A stretch of 64,000 nucleotides of DNA, taken from positions 1-64,000 of the forward strand of contig WNNJ02002671.1 in assembly GCA_012934845.2 (NCBI GenBank). The letters run 5' to 3'. This DNA comes from Pomphorhynchus laevis. Its lineage: Eukaryota; Acanthocephala; Palaeacanthocephala; Echinorhynchida; Pomphorhynchidae. The notes below the pieces were generated by a model. That model was not told the origin of the DNA, searched no databases, and worked only from the letters and a program-made list of their open reading frames with translations. This document shows positions 11,371 through 21,965 of this stretch, piece by piece. Position 1 is the first letter of the stretch, and the number at the start of each line of letters is the position of its first letter. A program made the position numbers and the translations under genes.

Positions 11371-12530
11371 GGGAAACTGTGAACTTTAATTTTTGCCATT
11401 TTGAGTGAAAAGTTTGCTATCCAATTCGCATAGTAAGCCAACATACCTTGCACTCGTTTAAGTTCAGACTGACATGATGAAATTGACAGGGATTTCAGAG
11501 GCTCAAATCGTTCCGGGTCTGGTTTGAAGCTACCATTTCTGATCTGATATCCGAAAAGGTTGATTTCTTCTCTACAGAATTTGCATTTTCCATTGTTGAA
11601 CTTTAAGTTTAATGATGTACAGCCTGAACGAAATCGATCTACATTTCGGTCATGCTCCTCTTTTGTGCGTCCACATATAGTGATGTCGTCTAGGTAGACG
11701 TATGTGTCGGTCAAATCATTGTCCGCGATTATTTTATCCATGATTCTTTGAAAGCATGCTACCGCGTTCGTTAAACTAAAGGGAATCCTTGTAAATTGAT
11801 AAAATTTGCCGCATGCTTCGAATGCCGTATATTGACGATCGGATGGGTGAATTTCGACTTAGTGATAGGCGGATTCAAGATCAATAGTTGAGAAGAATTT
11901 GTATTGAGATATTTCCGTGATCAGGTTCTCTATGTTTGGAAGTGGATATCCGTTGATATGTGTATATTGGGTTATTGTCTTGGAATATTCCACAACCATT
12001 CGTTTCTTTCTTCGCTGGTTAGTCATCACGAATGCTTGTGCTCGCCAAAGCGATGTGCTCGGCTCAATTATGTGTTCCCGCAGAAGTTTGTCTATCTCAT
12101 TACGTATGAACGCATAGTTCTCGCGTGTGTGTTTTCGAGATTTTGTAATAATAGGTGTACAGTTTTCTTTTAGGTGCTCAAATAGCTTTGGAGGTTCAGC
12201 AATGTTCATTACTCTGAATGAAATTGGTTTTCTTGACCGTGAAATCGAAATTGTATGTTGGAATGTCTCTTCATAAAGTCGATACCAAGGATGATGTCTG
12301 AACAAAGATCGTCTAGAATCAGTAGTTTTACATTACGAAATAGCTTTCCTTGCATACGAATGTCGACTGTTATCGAACCATTTGAAGTTACCTGAATTCC
12401 GGAGGATGCCATTGATATTTTGGATTGCAGACGCCACACTTTCACATTTAATCGTGTTATGTGATTCGAGCTTACGAAGTTCAATGTGCTACCGGTGTCA
12501 AATAAAGCGCTTAGGCAAATGCCGTTAACA
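11367..12530 (-). pseudogene. Gypsy protease and reverse transcriptase, frameshifted
   Basis: Three frames cover one pol segment. At about 12490-12530 the retropepsin motif LFDTGSTLNF gives the active-site Asp, and the flap/second strand follows as DIILGIDFMKRH. 12305-11859 encodes the RT fingers (RENYAFIRNEIDKLL, STIDLESAYH). A stop-containing gap at 11742-11858 covers the middle. 11741-11367 encodes the palm with YVYLDDITI, the YxDD catalytic motif, and NLFGYQIRNG. The thumb/connection leads into RNase H. At least two frameshifts and a stop in this stretch make it non-functional. Confidence 0.88.
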
Positions 12531-13293
12531 AATACCTTTTGCGTAGCAATGCTGCCGCTTGATCCGCAAAGCCCGCCGTTACATTGGAATGCAGCGTTAC
12601 AGTGCCCCGACCGGCAAACCTTGGCGAAGTGTCCTGTTTTCTGACACTTATTGCATACCGAATTTGGTGCAAAACAATGTTTCCTTGTATGCTTGAATTT
12701 TCCACCGCAGAAGTAGCATTTCCACGTACATGATTTATCAGCTGCTGCGACTTGCTCGGCATTTGTGGCTGTCGAGTTGTGGTTAGGGTGTACCGTTTCC
12801 TCATCGGACTCATTATGTACTGCAGATGCAAGCCGGTTAGGTGCGCCGTATGATTTGACCCTCGACTCGGCTAATTCGAGAGACGAATGGCGTCAAGAAG
12901 CGTCTCATCGTGATAGCTCTCGGCGGTCATGGCTTCGAAATTGCATTCCGCTGCCAGCAGACGTAGTTCTGATAAGTATTGGTCGAACGTTTCATTCGGA
13001 CATTGCTTCCGACATCGCAGCATGTGTCAGGCGTATACTTGGCTAAATGGCCGCTCATATCGCTCACTGAGCAACATTATGGCGTCAGTGTAGTTCGCAC
13101 ACGTTCTGATGAACTTAAACACTGCTGGCTATACGAAATCGAATAGCGTGTATAGTTGCGAGTCTTCATCCTCTACTGCCAGCTTTCGAATGTAATTTTT
13201 GTACGTTACGGACCAATGACGGAAGTGATCCTGCGCTTTAGGATCGTCGGGTAATATCGCCAGACGCTCTGGTCGTAGATGAGATTCCGCCAT
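12531..13293 (-). pseudogene. Gypsy gag with two zinc knuckles, interrupted
   Basis: The reading begins at ATG 13293 (MAESHLRPERLAIL), shortly after the 5' LTR, and encodes a gag-like capsid region. In-frame stops occur after LYTLFDFV, near QVYA, and near the end of the capsid part. Near 12705-12600 there are two zinc-knuckle motifs: CYFCGGKFKHTRKHC (C-x2-C-x5-H-x4-C, loose) and CNKCQKTGHFAKVC (canonical CX2CX4HX4C). These would bind RNA during particle assembly. The region joins the protease without a clear gap, suggesting one gag-pol frame originally. Confidence 0.8.
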
Positions 13294-13316
13294 AGAGATA
13301 ATATTACTAAATAAAT

Positions 13317-13451
13317 TGTAGTGTAAACAGATACGCTTGTAAAAAGCTTTATTGAGTAATATCTACAAAACAAAATAGTAAATCAGTAAGTGTAAATAGG
13401 TAACATTAAGGGTTAAGATTTACAATATAAATGGTAAGGTAATTTTCATCA
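13317..13451 (-). repeat. Gypsy 5' LTR (135 bp)
   Basis: The partner of 9585-9719; same 135-bp length and TG...CA ends. The gag ATG lies 23 bp beyond its inner edge, leaving very little leader. The few mismatches to the other LTR imply some age since insertion. Confidence 0.93.
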
Positions 13452-13535
13452 TATCAACGCATGACTTAGATTTTTGTTATTTTGCTGTGGTCACGTAAGC
13501 GTGCGCCTGCACGCATTTGCCACCTAAAACTAAAT
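13452..13535 (+). mobile_element. Tail of the L2-like LINE split by Gypsy
   Basis: Continues the LINE interrupted at 9584. It carries the family tail GTAAGCGTGC-GCCT-GCACGCATTTGCCAC, with a 6-bp stem at 13499-13504 and 13509-13514. The same tail ends the copies at 41835, 45453 (minus) and 55906. Confidence 0.8.
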
Positions 13536-14050
13536 CATTTTTTACCGCTCCGAAGAATTTAATGATAAGTGATAAGTGGAGGTTATATGCATGACTAAGA
13601 GATAGTAGCGACTTTGAACATAGAAGTGTTAACCACTCTTATAATTTTGTTTCACTAAATGATCATATTGTCTTTACCCAAAATATCGAAAATTAATGGC
13701 TTCACGCCAAAAATAAATTGAAATCTCTATATGGAACTATTAAAAATACGTTGGAAATTTACATGGTTGAATTTATGTTTAAAAATAATACCATTAAGAA
13801 TAAAAAGGGTTTAACTATTTTTTTAATATTGCTGTCTTCTCTGTATGATTAAATATACTTATTTAAATTAGTATATTTTTATATTTAATTTTTTTCTCAT
13901 TTTTATAATTTTAGAAAACGGCATAAAGTATCAAATTAAGTTAAAGATTTCGATAAATAATACAAAAACCGTCAGAACACATCACAATAAAAAAGTTGCA
14001 TAATAATTCTTCTTTATAATTATGTTTAAATCATAATTCTTCTGTCTTAT
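13536..14050. other. AT-rich spacer
   Basis: No gene or repeat that I can identify. Becomes very AT-rich from 13790 to 14050. Confidence 0.5.
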
Positions 14051-14149
14051 TAAACCCCATTACGGTTTTAGGTCCAGAGGGACCAGAGGCCGGGCCTCAC
14101 CAGCGTGTCATCTTTCGACTGAACCACTCGGGATCTCTCACACCCCCTA

Positions 14150-15120
14150 AGAGTTCAGTCGAGGCTGACTATGGTCGGTAAAATCGAGATAAGGAGATTG
14201 AGAAAACTTAGTCTTTGCTATGGCGGAGTCCTTTAGAGAATAAGACTAATCCCGAGATAGCCAAATTACACCAAAGGCGCACCTGGGTTTTCCCATACAA
14301 TGACAGATGCTGGGCCCGTTATAGAGCCCACCTAGCTATCTTCAAGATACGTTTAAGTCTATCCAGGATAGCTTTCGTCGACCAGTTCACCGTAATGGTA
14401 AATCCCAGATATTTTACTCGACTCGTGAAGATGGGAGAGTGGTTGATACTGAAAAATGGAGAAGAGTTCAGAGAGTGCTTATCTCTTAAGTGTTTTCTTT
14501 GTGGCAGAGGCGCAATAAGAGAATACCAACTGCAATTTTTCGGAGTTTAAAATAAGATTGGAAGTTGTAAGCTGGTCTTTTAATCTTAAAAAAAACGGCT
14601 TATGGCCGAGACTACATCTTTGCAACTGCGTGCAGAAAACAGGGCGGTGGTATCATCAGCATATACCACGAGATGTTGTTCACGTTTCAATGCTTTGAAT
14701 AGAAGAATACAGGCAGCAAGATATAAGACAGGAAAAAGAGGGGAACATTGAGGCACGCCTGTAATAGGGTAGAACTAAGGTGCATCAGGGTCGTCTTCAT
14801 GGTTGAAACGATTTGTGTACAGCAATATCTCCACCCTGTTAGCAATTCTCGCAGGCAGCTCGAGGGATCTAAGTGAAGAGATAACGAAGGGAATTGAGAT
14901 GCGGTCAACTACAGCAGAAAAACAAGAAAAACAGTCACAGCAAGCTGATGACTATTATCCTGACAAAACTTAACTCTACTATTGTTAATGGACCGAGCGC
15001 TCTTTGGTCAACCCGTGAAAATTCGGTGGGATTAGGTAACGCCTACTTAAATGGTCTAAGATTCTACGCGCAAGCGCTTTGTCGTAGATGGAAATGAGGG
15101 AATTTTGAATAGAAATGGGC
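14150..15120 (-). pseudogene. LINE copy A reverse transcriptase
   Basis: Broken RT reading. Moving along the minus strand: SIYDKALARR-type fingers near 15090, a GVPQ-SPL-PVLY-like loop near 14755, and LVVYADDTTALFSA (YADD) near 14665. The thumb-like KYLGFTITVNWSTKAILDRL follows near 14390. Frames shift repeatedly, so no product is expected. Confidence 0.8.
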
Positions 15121-15899
15121 CGCAGGTCTTTGGGACATGAAACTAATTTTGTCTTTGGTAAAAATATACGTCGACTATAATTAATGCCGGCTACATTTGA
15201 TAATCAGGCTAAAATCATTGTGACGGCCACTTCTCTTCATTGATCGGCTGTCAAAATATGACAAACTTGAAAAGAGAGTGGAGGAACGTTCTAGAGGTGA
15301 CCGGATGTGGGCCCCATGAGTAAAGGATATCCGTAACAGGTAAGTCTTTGCTCCTTAAGTCACCCCAAGACGGGATTAGCTTGGAGAAAGCGTGGCTCCA
15401 CAATTATATAGGGCTAGTGACTCCTCCAAAATCTTATCAATGCCTACGCTACCAATCCAACTCGATGCCCTCTCCCGCCGGCACACAAACTTCTCCTTCT
15501 TTAATATCTATTAGAAGGAAGCCTGATAGGGATTAAGAAGAGCAATGCTCGTCCTGTCCCTACTCAGCTAGAGCCTATACCTAGAACTCCAGTATTCAAT
15601 AGAGAGAACCTATCTATAGGTAGAGATAGATTTGGAAGGTGTAACATTTTTGCTTGGACCTTGAGTACTGTAAGAGTGGGGTTGTAAATGCGACCACTAT
15701 AGGTAGTCAAAAGTATCCCAGTAGCTTGCGAAGAAAGTTAGGAATTAAAATCCGTCGAACTCTCATTCCTTACCCGGTGGAAGAGTTGGATAGCTGCCCG
15801 AAAGAAGGCCACTCTAATTGGATAAAAGTGTAACCTTATTCTAAGCAACGTATCTTCCTCTAGCCGCAAGCATATTAGGTCATGAGAGGTGGTCAGCGT

Positions 15900-16262
15900 T
15901 TAACGAGACTGCTCACTGCAGATGGATTTTAAAAACCACATTCTATGAAGCAGTAATATGTTGAGGAGTAAATTTGTTGTAGAGCAATGAAAGGTGGGGG
16001 GTTGTTGGTTTGTGAATAAGATAGACGTTTCTGGCTCTGCTGCTTTAATCCAATGACAAGTTCTGTAGTTGAAGCCACCGAGTAACATATCATAGCCGTT
16101 GCCCAACATTTGGTCCAGCAGGTCACGGTTGTAGTTAATCTCCCCCAGCCGGATGTAGACATTGGCTATACTGATTTGTTTGCCGTTCTTCACTAGTGAT
16201 ATAACTAGACAAGAAAAGGCTGGACACGAGTAGTTGAATAAGTTGGAGACCTTAGGGAGCAC
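15900..16262 (-). pseudogene. LINE copy A endonuclease fragment
   Basis: 120-codon frame resembling the apurinic/apyrimidinic endonuclease of non-LTR elements. ISIANVYIRLGEINYNRDLL matches the strand holding YxRP in relatives, and MLLGGFNYRTCHW matches the GDFN-x-H-x-W motif, with Asp replaced by Gly (GGFN). The Asp replacement would abolish activity. Related to 18227-18484 in copy B. Confidence 0.75.
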
Positions 16263-16699
16263 TTAACTAATATTAGAAGACCTTGAGAAGAAGTGGATTG
16301 AGGAGTGGTTATGCACTGAGTGAAGTGGATGGTTATGTGCTATGGGATAAATCGAGTAATGTCCTAGGGGAGACGGATATACCGCGTCTCCTGAAAAAAT
16401 ATAACATCTGCATATCTAGCAGATAGAAGCCTCAAGGCGCAAGCACATTCATAATTCCACTAAATGATATTAAGTGAAAAGGCTCTTACACAGACCCTTT
16501 GCGTCTGTGTAACCGGAGTGGGACGCTCTCCACCTAGCCGGAACCAAAGGCGGAAATTGGCCCTTTCCGCTTCCGGTCACGGCAGAGTGAGTCGCCTGCC
16601 CACGGGCAATATCTTTATTTCCCTGAGTTTACAGCATCCCAAATTAGGTCTTTTTGAGCTAGCTTATCGCAGCAATGCTCATCGTTGAAATCTTCTCTT

Positions 16700-17385
16700 C
16701 TTCGATTTAGGGGGTTTCCTTATCGCAGTAGTCTTCACGGAAGCAGGAAAACTTATTGACTCAGCTAATTTACTTACCAAATTTTGGATCATTTTTTCGA
16801 AGTGAAGCATAGAGGCTTAGTGTTTAGCCTGAATTAATTTTATAATGTCCACGTCAGACATCATGCCATCGTTTTTGTAGGACGACTCACATGTTTCGAC
16901 GAAGCTAGCCGGTTTTTCTGCTTTTACCCCATTATCATATGTATCTTTTGGTAAGCTTTGAAAGCATTACATTACCTTGACCATGCGGGTGGTCACCATT
17001 ACAGTTCATGCAACAGGGAATTTCTTCACACTTGCCTAGTGCTCATCAGAGGACCCACATACCCCACATCTTATGGGGTAGGCTGCAATTAGCCCCCAGG
17101 GCCCACCCCACTGATGGCAATTGTATCAGTGAGGGTATGCTAACGAGTCGTATTCAATGGTAGAAAATCTAAGATTGTGACCCATATATGGGTTGCAGTT
17201 CGAATTTGAAAGCTTTAATGCCTCATCGACTGGTGCGTGGCAAAACACCACCGGTATAGAGAATCCTTTATTCTCTTTGATAAATCTAAGATTCGTAATT
17301 TTGTATTCAATCTTTAGTGTGGAAATATTAACCTCTGAAAGGAAAGTTGGAATATTTGTTATTTTTATTGTTGCCTGAATCGGTT
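16700..17385 (-). pseudogene. LINE copy A ORF1 (gag-like), decayed
   Basis: In reverse translation, KITNIPTFLSEVNISTL and NPYMGHNLRF align with KITNLPAYMDSDEISEL and NPFMGLNLGF of the copy B ORF1 (19115-19723). A zinc-knuckle relic CMNCNGDHPHGQ lies near 17005. Stops interrupt the frame after PYMGHNLRF. Same family as copy B, further decayed. Confidence 0.75.
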
Positions 17386-17619
17386 TGAATGATAATTCTC
17401 CAAGTTCTTTATAATTGTTTTTGAATTTCGCCTATTCAGATGATCGCGGATTCTACGCGCAAGCGCTTTTTCGTGGATCGACACGAGGGAGTTTTGAATC
17501 GAAATGGGCCGCAGGTCTTTAGAAAATGAGACCGGAAACTTTTTTGGAATTAAAATTCGTCTACTGATGTTGATGCCAGACACATCGGATGGGAAGGCTA
17601 ATAGTATTGTGACATCCAC
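17386..17619 (-). pseudogene. LINE copy B RT, N-terminal fragment
   Basis: Short frame with the RT entry motif: ILIPKKFPVSFSKDLRPISI, then NSLVSIHEKALARRIRDHL. This matches the K-P-x-RPISL-x-KxxE-x-R pattern of non-LTR RT fingers. Lost after this point. Confidence 0.8.
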
Positions 17620-18149
17620 TTCTTTGTTCGTCTATCAAAAGCTGACAGACACAAGAAGAGAGTGGAGAGATGGATTTGGAGGTGCCCTGAAGAGACCTCC
17701 GGGAATTAAGAATATCTGTGACAGATAAATCCCTACTCCTGAAGTTTCCCCATGGCGGGATCGGCTCAGATGATTGAGTGGCTCCAAATTATGTAGGGAT
17801 AGTGACTCCTCCAAAACTTTGTCAAGACCTATATTACCAATCTAACTCAACGCTCTAACCCTCCAACAGACAAACTTCTCTTTCTTGAATATCTTCCAGA
17901 AGGATGGCTGGGCTGGACTACGGGAAGCAATGCTAGCCCTATCCTTACCCAGTTGGAACCTATGTATAGTGCTCCAATATTATTTCGAGAGAACTTGCCT
18001 GACAGTAGCAGAGAGATTTGAAAGACGAAGCAAATATACTAAGGTATTCAGCTTTGTCGGAGTGGGACTGTATATACGACCTTTAAAGTTTGTCGAAAGC
18101 AACGCGGTAGCTTGCGAAGAGAGGTAGGAATTAAATTCGGTTAAACTCT

Positions 18150-18600
18150 CATTACTAATCCAGGGGAAACGTTGGATAACTGCATGAAAGAAAGCCACTC
18201 TAATAGGATCAAATTAGAATATTATTCTAAGCAGCGTATTCTCCTCTATCCGCCAGCGAATCAAGTAATAAAATGTGGGCAGATATTGACCGGGCCGGTT
18301 TCGTACAGTGGGTTTTTAACAACCACCTATCATGGAGCAGTAATAAGTCGAGGAATGAATTCGTTGATGTGCAATGCAAAGTGGGGCAGTGGTTTCTGAA
18401 AAAGATAACCGTTCCTGGCTCTGTGTAGTGCTGTATTATTCCAACCATCAGTTCTGTCGTTGAAGTCACCAGGTACCATATCATATCCGCGGTTAATAAT
18501 CCTATTCAGGAGGTTACGGTTTTTGTGAATCTCACCTGGACGGATTAGACATTAGCTAGACTGAAGCGTTTACCACTCTTACAGTGTGAAACTGCTTAAG
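18150..18600 (-). pseudogene. LINE copy B endonuclease fragment
   Basis: The frame at 18484-18227 includes MIWYLVTSTTELMVGIIQHY, aligning with MLLGGFNYRTCHW of copy A at the GDFN region. The following FRNHCPTLHCTSTNSFLDLLL matches the TH...S..LDL end motif of these nucleases. Key Asp residues are not preserved. Confidence 0.65.
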
Positions 18601-19114
18601 AAGAAAGGGCAGGACAAGAATAATTTAAAAGGAGGGAGGATCTTAAGCAGCATTTAACTAAGGCCAATAGTCCTTGAGAAGAAGAGTGAGGTGGGGTTAT
18701 GTACGGAGTATAGTGGGAACAAATGTGCTTTGGTAGGAATCAAGTAATGTCTTAAGTGAGACGGATAGTCCGCGTCTCCTGAAGGACTACAACATCTGCA
18801 TATCTACCAGATAGAAGTCTATGGGCAGAAGCTCCTCCCGAATTCCACTGAAGGATATAACGTGAAAAAGACTCACGAGTACTCTGCATTGTACTAGGTC
18901 AGCTGTGTGGGATTGCCTCATCCCTATACGAAGCGAGGGGTGGAAGGATTACCCCCTCCACCACTAGCGCCATCCAGAGTGGGACCTTCCACACAGGCAT
19001 TATCTTCATCTCTAGTTTAAGCATTTTCCTCTAGAAAACTGTCAATCTTTAGATGGGGAATGACTTGGGCCGAGCCTCATTTCTTTAACTTAGGTATCAC
19101 AGTGGTTTGTTGGA

Positions 19115-19723
19115 CTAGAAGAGACGCTTGAAGCGCCATTGCCAAAACTGAGATAAGATCCTCCAGCTTTTAAAAGACGATTGAATCATATTATCAGGGA
19201 TTTTTAGGAGTTCAGAGTCTGTCATCCTAGCCGCCACATTCAAGAAGGAATTTTTAGTTGCGTTAGTACTTACGTTTTGACCGAACATATCCCTGTATGA
19301 TTTGAAGGCTTGGCATCTCCTTGACCATGCGGGATGGGACCCGCCGCAGTTAGAGCATACAGAGAGAAGCGCACTTCTCACCTGCTTCCATACTGTCGCC
19401 AACTCCACAGACTCCGCATGTTGAATGTTGAGAACATGTCGAAGACCAGTGCCCCACATATGACATATGTTGCAGAGGGGGTAAGTGAAGGGATTAGAAG
19501 TGATTAGTTCAAACCCCAGGTTTAATCCCATAAAGGGATTAAGACTGTACTTAGTGAGGATTTCGGCCTTCTCCAGCGGGTCTGAGGCGAAAGTGATCGG
19601 CAACTGTTGACCTCCTTTCCCAATACAGGGTCTTAGATTAGAGATACCAAAAGTATTTTCCAATTCAGATATTTCATCGCTATCCATATAAGCTGGCAGA
19701 TTTGTAATTTTAATGGATGCCAT
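19115..19723 (-). CDS. LINE copy B ORF1 (gag-like RNA-binding protein)
   Basis: 202-codon open frame from ATG at 19723. Residues 1-80 resemble the RNA-recognition-like part of I/Jockey-type ORF1 (MASIKITNLPAYMDSDEISE). Two cysteine motifs follow: CNICHMWGTGLRH near residue 83 and CSNCGGSHPAWSRRC near residue 122, the latter a zinc knuckle typical of these gag-like proteins. Such proteins bind LINE RNA. The downstream ORF2 is destroyed, so this is a relic frame. Whether the C-terminus is natural is unclear. Confidence 0.75.
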   Translation of the reverse strand: MASIKITNLPAYMDSDEISELENTFGISNLRPCIGKGGQQLPITFASDPLEKAEILTKYSLNPFMGLNLGFELITSNPFTYPLCNICHMWGTGLRHVLNIQHAESVELATVWKQVRSALLSVCSNCGGSHPAWSRRCQAFKSYRDMFGQNVSTNATKNSFLNVAARMTDSELLKIPDNMIQSSFKSWRILSQFWQWRFKRLF

Positions 19724-20055
19724 AATAGGCTTAACTGTGAGTGATCCACTCGTGGCAAGGTTTTCATTAAAGTATTTTATATACTACCTTAGTAGATCAT
19801 TCGAGGTGAAAGAAACTTTTAACTTAGTTTCATAAGTCTTCAGCAAGTTAAAAAATATTCTATTGTGGACTTTTTTGCAAAGGGTTTCAGAAACAATTTG
19901 AAAAGCTCATTGCGAGCCTGTGGTTTTTTTAGTTTTATTATAACCAAATTATGAAGTTTGGGGATTATGGGAGTACCCCCACCCATGGAGATAACCGAAA
20001 TAGTAATTACATTTCTAATAGTACGACGATAACCAATGAATAAAATAACTTCCAA

Positions 20056-21409
20056 TAAATTGCTAATAAATATCGTGTGCTAAAATTGCTAACCATAATT
20101 GAAAGAATATGCATCATCCTTTTAATTTTTATTTTAATATTAAATATTTAAAAAATACAAATAAGAATATGTAGTTTTATTGTATATAAGAAATAAACAT
20201 TTTATACAAAAATAATAATTATACCTGATTTATTTCAAAAATTACATTCAAGGAATCCCTCAAATGGGCTCATTTAAAACAAATAAAATTAAAATAATTA
20301 TTCATTTGATGTAATCACCGTCTCCGTATTGGAATGTTGCCAGAATGGAGCAGGATATTTGATCTTGATGCTCTTAAACAAGTCGATACCATTCTAGCCG
20401 AAAATATGCCGATTTGATGTGCGCAAAGCGATCATCTCATCACTATAGTATGTCCCTTTTTAAAAAAAAATTAAAAACACAATTTTTGATTATATTAATG
20501 TAAAAATAATTGATATCATTGACTTATAGAGTTAATTAATTAGTTTAATTTAGTATAAAATGGATTTCTTAAGTATCCCTATACCATTCAATATCATTTT
20601 GATTGATTATTCTTGAATTCTTTGTTTAATGATGCGATCATTCATAAGCCTGATAGCTTGAGTAATTTATTAGTGGCTATCGTGAAATAATCCACTTGCA
20701 AGTCCATTGAAAGTTCGGTAAATAGTGGAAAAATACTGCAAAATTGTACTATTTGTCATGGCATAAAATACAGAAAAATGTTAGTATTATGAGGGAAAAT
20801 ATGGAGAAGGGTAAATAATACATAGAGAACGAATGATAGTGTAGATAAAACAAGATTCAATTTAAAGGATAATCAATGGCGATCATTTAGATAATATTCG
20901 ACTGCAGTTGTGACATAGCGGTACGGGGAGAGTGAGAAGATTGGATGCTTTCCGGGATAGAAATATAGGCTCGCGGATCACATGCATCGAACGAAAGAAG
21001 TTCGAAGTTAAAGTTTATTGGAATAGGGAGTTCGGTATAGTTGGATTTGAAGATTAGAGAATAAAGTTGTGAGTACCTCAAACTTGAGGTTGGTGGGCGA
21101 GTTATAAGTACGGGCACGAACGATGAGGGAGAGCAAGCAAATAGTAGTGTGTTGAGAGATGTGCTAATTGGGAATGCAGAGATGTTTGAAGATATTGTTT
21201 AAATGTCGAAGATAAAATAAGATGTTGCTGCAGCATAGACAATAATTTAAAGAGAATGAAGCATATATTTAGCTGATTTATCAAACAAGTTAAGGCAATC
21301 GCCCATTTGGGGAAGCGTAGAAAAAACATAAGCTTTCGGCATATTATAAGACTACCATTGTTACGAATGCATTAACGATCACGAAGAAAGAAGCAAGAGC
21401 GCACTTTTG
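20056..21409. other. AT-rich region without a supported gene
   Basis: Short minus-strand open frames at 20887-21117 and 21102-21329 have low-complexity hydrophobic sequences and no motif I can assign. No repeat match to other parts of the window was found. Ends at the start of duplication copy 2. Confidence 0.5.
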
Positions 21410-21965
21410 TCAAATTGTACGTCATTAGACAAATTTGATGTTGATATTTGGATATTTGATGTTGATATTTATCATTATCAAATATTTTGATGATATCAGC
21501 AGATATTAATCTGAAATTAACAGCATCAATCAAATATAAAGATGAATTTCTTATTCGATTGATCATGCTATATAATATCTTGATACACCATCTTTCTTGT
21601 GTGACCCTGCCGTTTTATACAAAAAATTTATATTATCAAAATTTAAGTTAATTGAGAGACAAGTTAATTTTGTTAAAGATTTAACGTTATCGAGAGTTAC
21701 TGTATAGTTAACTTCCTTAAATGAACATCAGTAACTAAAGATATTTCTGAAAGAAACAATTGCAAAGATACAATGAACTCACCACAGAATCCGTTATTTC
21801 TTGAAAATCATATGAAAATCTGAAATCACATCTATTAAGTTTTATATATTTTGAATATATGAATATGTATTCATATATTGTGAAGTATTTTGGAGATAAT
21901 ACCTCAAATTTACAAAAAAAAGATAATATTGTTACATTGCGTCAATAATCAACAACAATGACTTG

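Larger units (their letters stand above)
9585..13451 (-). mobile_element. Ty3/Gypsy LTR retrotransposon, decayed but structurally complete
   Basis: A 3.87-kb element on the minus strand, bounded by 135-bp direct LTRs with TG...CA ends. In element orientation the order is 5' LTR (13451-13317), gag, zinc knuckles, protease, RT, RNase H, integrase, a purine-rich tract (GGCGGGGGAGAATG) abutting the 3' LTR (9719-9585). The PR-RT-RH-IN order assigns it to Ty3/Gypsy. No env gene is seen. Stops and frameshifts interrupt gag and pol. It sits in the 3' end of an L2-like LINE. Flanks show no perfect target-site duplication; GTTGA/GTCGA near the ends is a weak candidate. No obvious tRNA primer site follows the 5' LTR. 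Confidence 0.92.
14051..17385 (-). mobile_element. I/Jockey-like LINE, copy A (decayed)
   Basis: Minus-strand LINE in the order ORF1, endonuclease, RT. It is heavily mutated but recognisable in every domain. The 3' part contains RT and ends near 14051 in GC-richer sequence, in contrast to the AT-rich DNA beyond. Its 5' end near 17385 abuts the RT domain of copy B (17386-20055), so two related elements lie head-to-tail. Confidence 0.8.
17386..20055 (-). mobile_element. I/Jockey-like LINE, copy B (truncated)
   Basis: Minus-strand element with ORF1 (19115-19723, perhaps preceded by 19840-20055), endonuclease (about 18150-18900) and only the start of RT (17386-17619). The RT sequence stops where copy A ORF1 begins. 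No remaining RT piece of this copy was found on the other side of copy A, so recombination or a strand-switch is as likely as nested insertion. Confidence 0.8.

Noticed and set aside
20887-21329. Two overlapping minus-strand frames (76 and 75 codons)
   Set aside because: No recognisable domain; composition fits AT-rich non-coding DNA. A weak resemblance to LINE C-termini could not be supported.
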